DNA of 64,000 nt from contig JAWDGP010006702.1 of assembly GCA_033675545.1 (NCBI GenBank), positions 47,501 to 111,500 on the forward strand, read 5' to 3'. A program made the translations under genes and the position numbers. Below, one piece after another: positions 52,609 to 64,000 of the stretch. Under the pieces are notes generated by a model. The model was not told the origin of the DNA and made no database searches. It saw only the letters and a list, made by a program, of their open reading frames with translations. The number at the start of each line of letters is the position of its first letter. The first letter of the stretch is position 1. This DNA comes from Elysia crispata (lineage: Eukaryota > Mollusca > Gastropoda > Plakobranchidae).

Positions 52609-55600
52609 TCCTTAAATGCTCTGTCTTCAATATATCCTACCTATTCTCCCTCTTCCCCCTCCTTATCTCTTCCTCTATGCTGTTCTATGTCGCCTGCATG
52701 GCGTTTATTATCAGACATCCCCCCCTCCCCCACTTTCATTGGACACTATTTAATCTCCACTTTAAAGCAAAGCTAGGCATTTACATGGCTAGATGCAGAA
52801 TTCAAAACTACACCCCTACCTCTCATTCCCAAATCTTGACAATCAACAAATTCCAAAATGTGCTGACCACTTAGGTATGCAATTCTGCTGGTCAATATCA
52901 AGTTATTACTTTAAAAAGATTTTTAAAAGGTTTGTGTTGATGAGGCAATCGTGGTTTAATAATAAACTCTTGGCTCTCGTATCAGGTTGATCAGGTGTGA
53001 TGTTGAATGCTTGGGAAGGTTCCTCGCCTCATCTGACTATTGAATGAGTACTCAGGTGCAGTCAGTTTACCAGGGAGAGGCGATGATTCTAATAGCTGCT
53101 CCTCTTTCAGTTCAGACAGATATATGGTCAGGCGGAGAGCGATCAGTAGATTTACTAGGAAGGCATGGCATTTTCTTTTAAAGGAGTTGGGCTTACTTAA
53201 AACAATCCCAAATGTCTAGCTTTATTGAAATAACTTTTTATTTTCCCCCCTTATTTTAAAGAACAGACTCAACTAAATGATCTACTGATATCAAAACACA
53301 GGTCAATAGATATGCTTAGTATTTACTAGCGACCTCACAATTTATTTTCTGTCACTAAACCTGAAAGAATACAATAGTGCTTCACTTTTCTCTTCTTAAT
53401 TGGGTCACATGAAAACGAAGCCATCAGTTAAGTTATTTTAATAATTGAAGAAAATAAAACGATTATTCTTTATGTTTTACGTGATTTTGGTCAAATTCCA
53501 TCCAGTTCAAAACACTTGAAAAAGGTCTTTAAAAATCCACCTTGAAGCTGAAAAAAGACTAAAAGTCCACCATACATACTGTGATTGCGCGAGGCGCATG
53601 GTCACACTTCACGAGTTCAGCGCTGAGCCACTGAATGTGTAGGAAAACTGTTTGAAAACCCCGTGTATAGAGGGCGTGTCGCATACGGTCTAGCAAGGGG
53701 GCAGAATATCAAGCTCTGCCTGATATTTTCTGGTGCAGTGCCTGACAGGCTCAGCCAGGCTATAAAAAATGACACAAAAATTTCGGATTTTGACAAAGAG
53801 TCTCAGGATTGTATTCCTCATCGAATTTTAGCTCTGACTGATACCAAATCATACATAAATGTTACATAGAACAGGAGGTTTAAAAAATAAAATTAAAAAA
53901 AGCCCTATCTGGATTATTGGCTCATGTGGGCATGTTGCTGTCTTTGGGTTTCCCCCTTTTCCTCCCATTGTCTTGTTTGTACCCTATACACCTTTTTGCA
54001 TGAATAAGCAGGACTGAGTCAACTAGCTGATGCAATGTGTTGCGATATGTCGCTCAGTGTATTGACCCCGTGAGCTCAAAATTTCCTAAACCTTCACACC
54101 ACCCCTTGTTTTCCCACTGCGTGTGTGGTATGTAAAATCACAGCACAGAATGCCTTGCACACATATCTTATGCAACGCCTAGTGTCCCCTCTGTGTGAAT
54201 GGTTGATTTTAATACCTAAAGACCTCTGTATTTGTGACTAAAAGCAATTCAAACTTTACCCTAACTTTATTTCCCTATAGGAGACAGAGATATAATGGTG
54301 GGTGCTAAACAATTTGAGCTATACTGGAATCTGGATAAGTCCATAGCTAAGGACAGAAAAAAGTTAGTTCACTTTAAGCAAGAAATGACTTTAACCATTG
54401 CAAATATGTAGAGAATATAAAAAAGACCACCGAACAGAGCTGACTGTTATATATATGGAGAGCACATGTATTCATCTAAGCGCAAAATATAGATTCTTAT
54501 AGCAAAACTATGATGAGTCATTCTGTGAATTCCATTGCCAGAGGTTTTTCTTTTCTTTTTTAGTAAATGTATTTGAATGAATAAATTTATAAGATATGGT
54601 GTTCAACACGAATTGAATGAAACGCAAAGATATTATAAATGGTCAACTCTGGGAATGCTTTAATATCTGATCAAACTAGATCTATTTGTATAATCTTTTA
54701 CACTGAGATAAATAATAAGCATACAATTTGGCATACAAAATCTAGGTAGATTCTCTAAACAGGATTTTTCCTCCACAGATTTCTTCAGACAGAAATGAAG
54801 TATTTTTCAACAAACCTTACACCAGGTAAAACTAAAAGCGACATGTAAATTAAAAGTTATAAACCGTGCAAACATAAAAGATAAGCATGTTTGTTTAGTG
54901 GTGGTCTGATTATATCTAGCCATAAAAAAACAAATTTCATATTGCGAAAATACATTTATTTATTTTTTTCACTTTTTTTTTTATAACAGGCCTGAGAACT
55001 TCTGACCAGAGTTACCAGCAAGTCTGACATCTAACAAGAACATTGTCTGTCAGTGTCAGGGTTCATTTCTTGACATATCTTAAGTCAAAGAATTTAGGGA
55101 CATTCAATTAGATAGTTCAAACTGTCAGAGATTCAGCTGAGAGTAAATTGCAGAAATTGTGTTCAGGGGCAAGGTTACCTTGGAAATTCCAAAAACGAGA
55201 AAAAACATGGTATCAAAATTTTGAAAGGCTGGGCCTTGTGAGTCTTGTTTAGCTGCTCTCAAGTTATTTTCAGTAGGGATTCTTGTTTGTGATATAAACC
55301 TTGACATTGCCTTATATATTGCTAGGCTGCACAATAAGCCAAATATTTTCTTTTCAAAGAATTCTGCTCAGCTCCATTCTTTCCCAAGATAAAAAGGAGC
55401 ACTATCAACATCAGCAGCAGCAGCAGCAGCTGGAGTCTTGAAGAAGTTCCAACACGTTAGTGAGGACCACAGGATGATTAGCCACAGTATACAAAACAAT
55501 GCAAATGCAACTAAAGTAATATCCTTAGGAAATTAAAGTATGACTAGTTTTATATCTCAATTAGGATAATTAAAGAAAAAAAATTGGTCACAGAAACATT

Positions 55601-56786
55601 TTTTCTCAAACACACTTTTATCACATTTATGAAATCCAATTTTTCACAATTACACATACCGGTATGATGATTCCAAAAGGAGAAGGGCTTTTCTTCCGTC
55701 GATGCATTTCTGACTTACTTGGTTGCCTCTGACATAATATACTAATAAATGCACAGCACAAAGACGGTTCGTAACAGAAATGTCAAGTTCAGACTTGAAA
55801 AAGATTTTTTTTTTAAATCCTTTTCAGATACTGACATACTAGTATTTGCTGAATCCAACTCCAAGCCCCATGTTGCTACTAATACAGTAGAAGTCCTTAA
55901 AAAAATAAATAAATCAACTGTAGAGAAAACCTAAATAATTGCAGCTTATAAAAGCTTTAGGAATTAAGATATGATGCTTGCAAGACTGTTGAATTGCCTG
56001 CAGCCACACAAGTCAACAAAAAAAAAAAGAGAGACACTGGTCCCATTTTCTTCTTTTTTTTTCTTGGATCAGTCATCTGCATCTAGTAAGACAGAGACTA
56101 AGAGAAGTAATGTTAAAAATGATAAAAATATCAGACATTGATATGACAACAGTGGCCATATTAGATTAAGAGAAAAAAAATTAAGTCAATGGATCTAACA
56201 TTGGAAAACGCAATTCACTCTACGATGAAAGAAAAAAATCGATTTATCCAAGTTTGACAGGGGAGAAATTCGCTGGATAATTTTTTGTCCACAAAAAATT
56301 GCACAAAATTTAAAACTGTTGTGTTCAGGCATATACAAATAAATAGTTAAGGACACTTGAACAGCTTTTAATAATAGGTAATGAAAATTTCAAGCCCATT
56401 GGTTGCTAAGAAATAATCACATTTCCTGTTTAGCAACAAGCTAAAAGAAAATTTAAAGAAAAACAGTTTTAAGTTTTAAAGCATTTAAATTAGCCTTTTA
56501 CTCTTCACAAAAAAACAGGAAAATCTTTTTAACCTACAATGCTCTATAAGGCATTTTTAGTCTTTTTTTTTTTTTTGAGAAGTCAAACTTTCCAACCTAA
56601 TTTATCGATAAACATTGATTAGTATTAACAGAATTATAAAGATTATCTGCTCAAATTGACGGTGTCAGTATCCATATGTTTGCATGCTGCCTGAAGATTT
56701 TTTTGCTCTTCTTTTGTTAGCTCCAAATACTGAGCCATCATTTTAGTTAGTCTCCAACTGTCTTAAGTCATAAATAATGCTTGCCA
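52609..56786. other. No gene recognised
   Basis: AT-rich non-coding DNA. Short frames at 53663-53869 (+), 55334-55125 (-) and 55749-55934 (+) show no family resemblance. A (CAG)n-like run (CAGCAGCAGCAGCAGCAG) lies near 55411-55430. Confidence 0.5.
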
Positions 56787-56788
56787 TA

Positions 56789-57259
56789 CAGAGGAAACCT
56801 CAAAAACTGAAGTCTGATTATTCGAATTTCTCATAAACTGAATTTTGCAAGATGATAGGTTTTTTTTTCTTATTGGCTTTATTAGAATTGGATTCACATT
56901 TCGAAGTACTTCTAGTTCGATTCTCTTAATTTGAAGTCAATACCACATTGGCATCACGAAAGTGCTACATGCATCTCTTAAGCAGCAAGCAATGCTAATC
57001 ACTGCTCAAGAAAGGCTGATCAGTGCGCTAACAAATCAAGAAGGGAGCGGATGCATTAACAATTAAGTGCCGGTAGCAAACCTGTACTGATATTAATAGC
57101 AACGTGGGATCGGGGAAGGAGGAGTTGCTCGTTATAGACTCAGTACACACTCACTCAATGAGTCTTAGACTCTATCATACCCATTTTTTGTAATTTGCAT
57201 ACTCTTAATTCAAAGATTTAATCCATTCCCATACAATTCAAATTATGCTGTTTCCACTG
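56789..57259. mobile_element. pogo/Tigger-like MITE, copy 2 (471 bp) with TA TSD
   Basis: It aligns with 52131-52606 from end to end in the same orientation, by eye roughly nine bases in ten. Ends are CAGAGGAAACCTC and TGTTTCCACTG. TA at 56787-56788 and 57260-57261 forms the target-site duplication typical of Tc1/mariner and pogo elements. It has no transposase frame. Shared internal landmarks include CAGTGCGCTAACAAATCAAG and CACTCACTCAATGAGTCTTA. Confidence 0.85.
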
Positions 57260-57261
57260 TA

Positions 57262-60200
57262 TAAAAACAGTAACTTCTGTGGCTTACAGAAATGTTGAAT
57301 AGTTTGAGAGCAGAGGGATCTAGGCCATGGAACAGGAGCACAAGGTGTTTTCTATTGAAAGCCTACTATGCAAGTCAAATCTTATTTATAAAAGAGCACA
57401 GCAGTTTGGATTTAGTGGTTACCACTGTGACCATATCACCTGACTCATCCAGATCTATTCACACCAATCTGACACTGACATTCTGTAGTGAGTGTAATAC
57501 GTTTTGAAGAACATTGTAAGTAAAATGAAAATTAACCATAAATTAACTTATTTGGACTTGAATAGTGATTGAGATTCAGATTGTCAGCTAGTTATTTATA
57601 TTTGCTTCTTTTCTGAGGATGACCTACGACTTAGAAAGAAAGACCAAGGCTTAGAATAGATTGCATCTTGCTTTATATGATGAAAAATCTTAACATCTTG
57701 TGATCATCCAAACCTATCCTACCACAAGCCAAAAAAAAAAAAATCAGCAGCTAATGGACAGACATTTATAATTGAGAAATAAATGATGAAGATGGTACTG
57801 GACCTGACACATGCCACTCCATCCAAGTCTACATACGTGAATATCTCTTAAAAAAATTAAATTTAAGTAAATCTAATATCTATGAACAACAAAGACTGGA
57901 TGAAAAATAAATTTCATCAGCAAGTTACTTTTAAGCTATCCTCATAACAATTTACCACACTTGTCTTTGAGAGATTTTTTAAATAAATAAAATTAACAAA
58001 AACTTTCTGACTACAATGTTAATTTGAGGACAGCAGAAAGGAAATTAAATTCTCTTTATGCGAAAAAATATCTCTATTAAATTCAACTTGAATGTGCAAT
58101 TATATCCCTTCCATATACATGTTTTTGATAGTTGCTTACTTATAGAGTATCCCATTGGGTTAAAATGATGTAGATTCATGAAATCTAAAAAAAAATATCC
58201 ATCAAGAATAGATTTTTTATCATAATACGAGTGCAACAATTTAACTGGACTAGTATAATTTGGGCTGTAATTTATTCCTATCATGAAAATCATATTGACA
58301 GAATCAATTCAATACAAATTTATCTAAGCTGATCCACTCTTAGGCTTTGAGCCTTCCACTCACACTGCCGAAGTAGAGAGTTTACTGACATTACAATGCA
58401 AGATCATCATATTTGTAATGTAAGGTACATAAAATACACTTCATACAATCAAAGTATAAATGCAATTTGACATAAATAACAATATATTTGCAGGGTCTAC
58501 AATCATCAAGGAAATATAAAACAGTGGATATTGGATGAGATGGGAAAATACTCAATAAATAACAGAATACCGATATCCCAAGACTGAATACTTTCTCTCT
58601 ATGCCTATTTAAACCTTTTTATTAATTCAGTAGATTAATAATAAGTCCACTTTTCACAAGTACAATGTTGTGTTAGAAAAGCATTCCACACAACTGCAAC
58701 TATGAAAATTATAAAGGAGCTAAGATTCTTCAAATGACGATAAATTTTATCTTTAAGTTTGGGCTAGCAATCTTGTTAAAGTATTCATCTCACTAGTACA
58801 GATCGAAAAGAATATATAGATCGAGTTTTGAATTTTAAAGTCCACATAGGGGCAAAAAATAAAGCCAAAAGAAAGATCCATATATGCAAAGTTCTTTAAG
58901 AAAAAAAAACATGTTTGAGGTTCCTTGCGGTCTTTGAAAATATGTAATATAGCATTAAAATGAAGGAAGAAGGCTCACCATGCGCTGAAGATGAGTTGAA
59001 ATAAATGGAGAGACATCAGCACAAAATTTACATACACAAAGCTAGTTCGGGTTTTGAGCAATATTTGTGGAAAGGAATTGGAAAATATAGAAGTAAATTG
59101 GTGTAGGAGAAACACGATATGTAATCTTCAGTTTTTTCACTAATTAACAAAAACTAATGAGATACAGCCAGGATGGTGACTAGTTAGTTTGCTCAGCCCC
59201 ATTATTAAACTGCTGCTTCCTAATGTAAAGCTTGGTCAGTTTAAACAACACAGCAAAACATTTTGAAGTATAACAATAAGTAAAGCAAAGGTACAAGGTC
59301 AAATTTTTATTTGCTGTGCGCCATATGTTTTACATAGGTATCAAAGTATGACTGCTCTAAATAAATGTGTATTAAGCAAGTATTATTATCTTTTGTGTAT
59401 TTAATAACACAGATATTATAATTTAAATAACTTTTATATTTGTGCATTCTGATGATCAAAAATTTGTTGGAAACAGGAAAGTTCTGTGAAATGGCACTGC
59501 CCAATTGAAATATTAATGAATTAAATGTATAATAATCTTAAAATATGAATAGTTTGAAAAATGCACATATATCTTATTCATTTTTTTTTTATCCATGCAT
59601 ATTTTATATAAAATAAATTTAGTCTGAATTTCTTTTGTTGACAGTGGATCTTTTCCTTCATCTCATTTAAAAGAATCCTGATAATTTTATGCAAAATTTT
59701 ATCACTGCAAAGCTAAGAAATTCAAAGTTTCAAAATATCTGAACCTTTGCCATAAAAAAAATTATGAAACATTTAATTTAATAGTACTCTGAGCAAGGCA
59801 CAAAATGAGACTAAAAATGTATCTATATGATGTGATGGCAGAGCAAATGTAAAGGGCCTGGCAAATTACCTGAGAGCCAATGTCTGGGAATTTAAAAAAA
59901 AAACCTAGGTAGATTTTAAGTATTTAACAGACGACTTTACAACAAAGTAAGGCATGATATACTGTTAAAGTTTTGAGAACAAACAACAAAACAAATCAGT
60001 ACAGCTTATATTTTCTAGCTTCCATGGCTATTTCCCAAATTGTTTGAGAAAAAGTTACGTAGCTTTTAAAAATTTAAAACTTTTTTAGGGGCTAACAGGT
60101 AAAATGATAAACTCAAAAGTCCCAAGGAACTGTCCCAAAGAATCAGGAATTGTAAAAATAAAAAACATATTTCTTAAGTGTATCCAAAAATTTCGCCACA

Positions 60201-60320
60201 CAAAACTAATTTGATAGAGAAATATTGGTGCTATATTTAGTACCAAATTCAGATGGCACCACGCACTAAGACCTGCTGTTTCAAGTCAGTATAAGACTGT
60301 TCAACTGAATGGCCATGGCT
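57262..60320. other. No gene recognised; may include distal 3' UTR of TMEM185
   Basis: AT-rich, without motifs. The frame 57292-57507 (71 codons) starts just after the MITE and resembles nothing known. Confidence 0.5.
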
Positions 60321-60325
60321 ATGTC

Positions 60326-60331
60326 TTTATT
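60326..60331 (-). promoter_or_regulatory. Possible poly(A) signal for TMEM185
   Basis: AATAAA on the minus strand, about 415 bases after the TMEM185 stop. Another at 60507-60502 would give a UTR of about 240 bases; the sequence does not say which is used. Confidence 0.3.
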
Positions 60332-60746
60332 ATGAATAAATGGAAATTGATGAGAGAAAAAAACAAAAACTACATAATCTTGCACTACACTGTACAAAAA
60401 ATACAATTTTTCCTCTTCAAATGGACATAGATATTTTGGCAGCAGTATTCAGTGTCTTTCAATATAACTAAAACGCCCAAAAGTCTGTATTTCTTTTTTT
60501 TTTTATTATTCCTATCTTCTTGTGGTTCAGTATTTGTGTAAGGCCAGAACCAGTGAGCCAATATGTGATGTTCCCACAAACACCTCCACAACTGTTGAAG
60601 TTGGTATGTCTTTTGCATCACGGCTCAACCTGAAGTGTCAATTGTCACACAAATCAATCTATGCAATTAGTCTAATTATGTCTTTTGCCATAAAATTAAC
60701 TGCATTGACATAAGAAAACTAGTTTGGCGTAATGATCGTTACATAA

Positions 60747-61045
60747 TCAGTCGGGCATGTCAATAGTGAGCACTGGCACAACAACTCGTGGCATCTCCAC
60801 CTGACCTCGCCCTCCTCCTCCCTTAGAGGCTCCTGGCTTGCCACACCTCACATCTGGTAGATTAGATGCTGAAACATAAGGGCCGGAGCCAGAAGGCGGC
60901 AGACCAGGACTGTTGTTAGGAGGTTGCTCCACAGAAGAATCCTGATCGTCTCGTTGAATGGAGTATGAGATGTTGCCATATTCCTGAAGACAAGGACAAG
61001 CACCCAATACAAACTGACAAAAGTCCTTGCGAATGCCAAACCACC
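60747..61045 (-). CDS. TMEM185: TMEM185 family membrane protein, last coding exon
   Basis: The acceptor ATTCACAG (minus strand) ends at 61046 and the exon begins GG-TGG-TTT. Joined to the T left over from the exon at 61517 this gives [12 protein letters not shown], then LGACPCLQEYGNISY, a diagnostic block of TMEM185A/B proteins ([30 protein letters not shown] in vertebrates). The tail continues through acidic SIQRDDQDSS, Pro/Ser-rich and Gly-rich (GASKGGGGRGQ) stretches to VVPVLTIDMPD and TGA at 60747-60749, matching the family's conserved terminal xIEMPD. TMEM185 is a multi-pass membrane protein with no established catalytic role. The Gly-rich linker is longer and different from the vertebrate tail. 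Confidence 0.9.
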
Positions 61046-61516
61046 CTGTGAATAATTTTTTAAATAGTTATAGAAAATGATATAGATTGGAATAAGAATG
61101 AAAGAGAAATAAAAAAGTAAAAGATAAAAATTCAAATAATTTCTGAAAATCAAAAATCACCTAGAACTTAATTGAAAGACAAACTTTTCACCTTCATGGT
61201 AAAATTTTAAAACATATTAAAGCAATTTTTGACCACCAAAGATGAAATTCAACACATAAAAAAGAATCGTTATAGGTTTGACTTGTCTACAAAAATTCAA
61301 TTTAAAGTTAGCTTACAATGAAGAACACAGTGTGCTTACTGCCCTGAAACAATAAAAGCAAAATCCATTTCTTCAACTGAGCCCTATAAATTACTGCTTT
61401 AATATTGACTGTGCTAAATTCAAACTATAACATCACTGTAAAAATATGGAACACATGTTAGAGCTTGCATTTAACTTTTAATGTATTTCATTCATGACAT
61501 TTCTTTCTCAACTTAC

Positions 61517-61640
61517 AGAAGTTTCCTCCTTTCGCGCCAAATGATAGACACATGAGAGAGGCCAGCGAGATCAGCAAGGGGATGACGACGAATGCAAAGT
61601 TGAAGTTGTTTACATGATCTAGGCGGTTTGCAAGCAAGAT
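61517..61640 (-). CDS. TMEM185: TMEM185 family membrane protein, penultimate coding exon
   Basis: The 124-base exon lies between acceptor TCCTCCCCAG and donor T/GTAAGT on the minus strand. It reads ILLANRLDHVNNFNFAFVVI, then PLLISLASLMCLSFGAKGGNF, the last transmembrane helix and the FGxKGGN motif that precedes WWFGIRKDF in TMEM185 proteins. The vertebrate equivalent is ILLVHKLDG...[22 protein letters not shown]. The intron to the next exon is about 470 bases. All earlier exons, with the other membrane helices, must lie beyond base 64000, because none was found between 61641 and the window end. Expression and location are inferred from the family only. Confidence 0.9.
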
Positions 61641-64000
61641 CTGGGGAGGACAGCCTTAAGTTGTTATTTTGACTCTTTATATCTTGCCTAAACAAATAAA
61701 CAGAAAACAAAAGAGGAAGCTTTTGCCAGATGTGATTTTGAAGCAGATAGACCCTTTCATTTATCTTCAATATCACGCACTGTATTGAAAATAAATTTGA
61801 AATGGGGATTAAAATTTTAATTGGAAGGTAAGCCATAAGAATAGGTGGTCTCACATTTAACAAACTTTTTTTTTCCCATGAGCAGTTCATAAAGACTGCA
61901 TTTACAAACTACAACACATTCCAGGAAAAACATTCTAGTAAACACCAACATTTTTCGAAAAATTTAGCAAATGTGACAAATGATTTTCTTTTGTAACAAG
62001 TGTCTTTCATATTATGAAAAGTAAGTTTGATTTGCTACAACTGGAAAAAATGCAATATGCAGGGGTCACAGCACACAATCTTCCCAACCACTGAAAATCA
62101 TTGACGCCTTAGTGATATCAAAATTTTTCCCACAATTCCGTGAGTTTAAAATTAAAAACAAAATAAAAAAGTTTTGATAACATACACTAATTCAGAGAAG
62201 AGGAATTCAAAGTAATTAGTTTTAAAAATCATATTACATATGAAAATGACTATGCAGTATAATACTTATTGTAAAAAGCCATGGACAATTCACTTTTATT
62301 TATAAGCCTTAGTTTCCGTTGCAGCTTCAATCGGTTCTATTTGATTGTCTCCAGTGACAACTGGAGTAGACGAGACATTATGTCCACAACTATTTCTAGT
62401 AATTTTCAAATGTCGCCCTTTCTTTGGCTTATGTTTGCCTGTTATTTTTTTCCCCCTCTCTAACGTTACTTATTTTGGTGAGTGTTGATATGTTTGCACA
62501 GATTTCGATTCTTGGTTTTAATCGAGATATTTTTCGAAGCTGCTGAGGTAAGAATTTATTTCACTTTTACTTATTGTGTCAACTTTTTTTATTTAAAAAG
62601 GGCATGTGAATATCTAATGTTCCTGCATAATTGATAACAAATGGGGTCTGTGAGGGGGGGGCTGTCTTTCAAAATATTTGATGCTAAAAGCCCACTACTA
62701 CTTAGCTCATACTTAAATGTCTAGATAACACTGAGCATGATGATACTTAAAGTGTCTGTTTGTTAAGCAATTACCTTAAACATAACCGAAATGTGCTCCT
62801 TACTCGAACTCCATCCAAAAATAGTGACCAGAGCCTTAGCAACTTTACAGTGTTGGGTATTTCTTACTCATTATCTCTCACGTCCACCATTTATCAATTC
62901 TATCTGACTTTGAAACTTATTTTTCTATCATTTACAAAAGCTCTGGCGCCTTTGTGAAAATCTTTCTCTGCTTCTTTTGCATAATTCACCCAATTTTCCT
63001 AAATGAGTCAGAATATTATGCGAGGTAGAAGAAAGGTCTAAGGCAGACGGGGACTACAGAGTCACCACTACAAGTACAACCTCCAATGACCACTTAAAAT
63101 TGAACTTGTTCCTCATTTCACAATTTCTTTGGCTAGAGCCTCTCCTGATTTATTCAGCTGTCGAAGTGCCATAGTAAAAACTGACTCCAAGATCTAAAAC
63201 CAGATGTTAGAGGTTTTTACTGGCGCTTAAATTTAATATCAAGTTTAACTGCTGCTAATTTTATGATTTCTAGCTCTGTTGTTTTACCTATGTACAGACC
63301 TTGATCTAGAATCTAGTTTAAATCCTCCCAACTATAGATCTCACTCGCAACACCTTATTCGAAAGGTAGACTACACCTGAATACACTGTTTTTTTTTATA
63401 TGTGCTTTAATTAGTATGGCAAGACAATAAATGCATGCCTGGGTGTGCAGTCAGACCCAATGCAAGATCCGAAAAACCCAGGTAGTCATCAGTTATAACA
63501 TGGTTATTTTACATGTTAAGGCATCAACTAAGGCTGACCTCTATAATTAGTTTAAGATAGAATATCGTATTTATAATCATATACAGAGACTCTCCCAATA
63601 CCCCCGTTTCATCAAAGTTTTGCGCCTCCTTGTGCTAGACCAGGACGGGGCAGGGGGGAAAAATCAATGAGGACTGGCCGTAATCATGGAGAAAAAAAAG
63701 GTAAGAGACGAAGTCCTAGAGTAGATTTGGTATATAACTATATGTATTCTTCCGCTTCATAACCGCATGGTAGGTCTATAGGCCTATCAGATTTTTTTCC
63801 GCCCATCCCTATCGATCTCTAGGTCTATGCTGCTACATCAAAGTGTAAGAAAACAAAAAACTTCAGAAAGATTTTAAAAAATGTAGTTCTGAACTGTTCA
63901 ACACCGTTCCAATATTTAGTGAAATTACAATTCTTCGTAGAAACTTTGGAGTCAGCAGTATCACGGACTGAGTCTAAGGAAAGTGCCTACTATTCCACGG
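61641..64000. other. Probable TMEM185 intron; no other gene recognised
   Basis: AT-rich DNA with a TCTAGA-rich patch near 63300-63350. It contains no further TMEM185-like exon on the minus strand. Confidence 0.5.

Noticed and set aside
63686-63706. ATG-GAG-AAA-AAA-AAG followed by GTAAGA, like a tiny first exon on the plus strand
   Set aside because: Five codons of low complexity before a donor-like site can arise by chance; there is no second exon or promoter evidence.

Overview
This window is animal nuclear DNA, most likely from a mollusc and probably a gastropod. It is AT-rich and intron/intergenic-dominated, with long microsatellites and stretches rich in TCTAGATC motifs. It also holds decayed copies of two multi-copy families I know mainly from molluscan genomes: a trypsin-like 'uncharacterised' protein and a DUF7869-type protein. 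The species call is inference. There are no operons, no CRISPR, and I found no tRNA or rRNA.

Only two genes can be named with confidence, one at each edge. At the left edge (2-769, +) is the C-terminal exon of a vanin/pantetheinase-biotinidase family enzyme with a hydrophobic, GPI-signal-like tail. At the right edge (61640-60747, -) are the last two coding exons of a TMEM185-family multi-pass membrane protein, joined by clean splice sites. A short, well-formed terminal exon at 48405-48499 (+), followed by AATAAA, belongs to a gene I cannot name. A possible internal exon lies at 14599-14720.

The interior is mostly fossils and repeats. They include a Penelope-like GIY-YIG fragment (about 6.56-7.07 kb), the 3' end of a Tx1/L1-like LINE (about 12.6-13.2 kb), an hAT/BED-type zinc-finger fragment (24.4-24.7 kb) and a decayed DUF7869-type gene (36.8-38.2 kb). 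A decayed trypsin-like molluscan family gene lies at 50.85-51.8 kb, and two copies of a pogo/Tigger-like MITE of about 475 bp lie at 52.1 and 56.8 kb. Local tandem duplication occurs at every scale: 20, 25, 27, 67 and 74 bp, about 170 bp, about 200 bp, about 1.1 kb and about 1.4 kb.

The most interesting item is a retroposon family defined by an identical 31-nt 3' hairpin followed by a (TAAG)n tail. It is present three times (31985-32031 minus, 34091-34361 plus, 45870-45915 plus), and each copy is bounded by its own perfect 11-12 bp target-site duplication. Two of the three copies consist of almost nothing but the hairpin and tail (46-47 bp). That points to the hairpin as the signal the reverse transcriptase recognises. 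I know of no name for this family.
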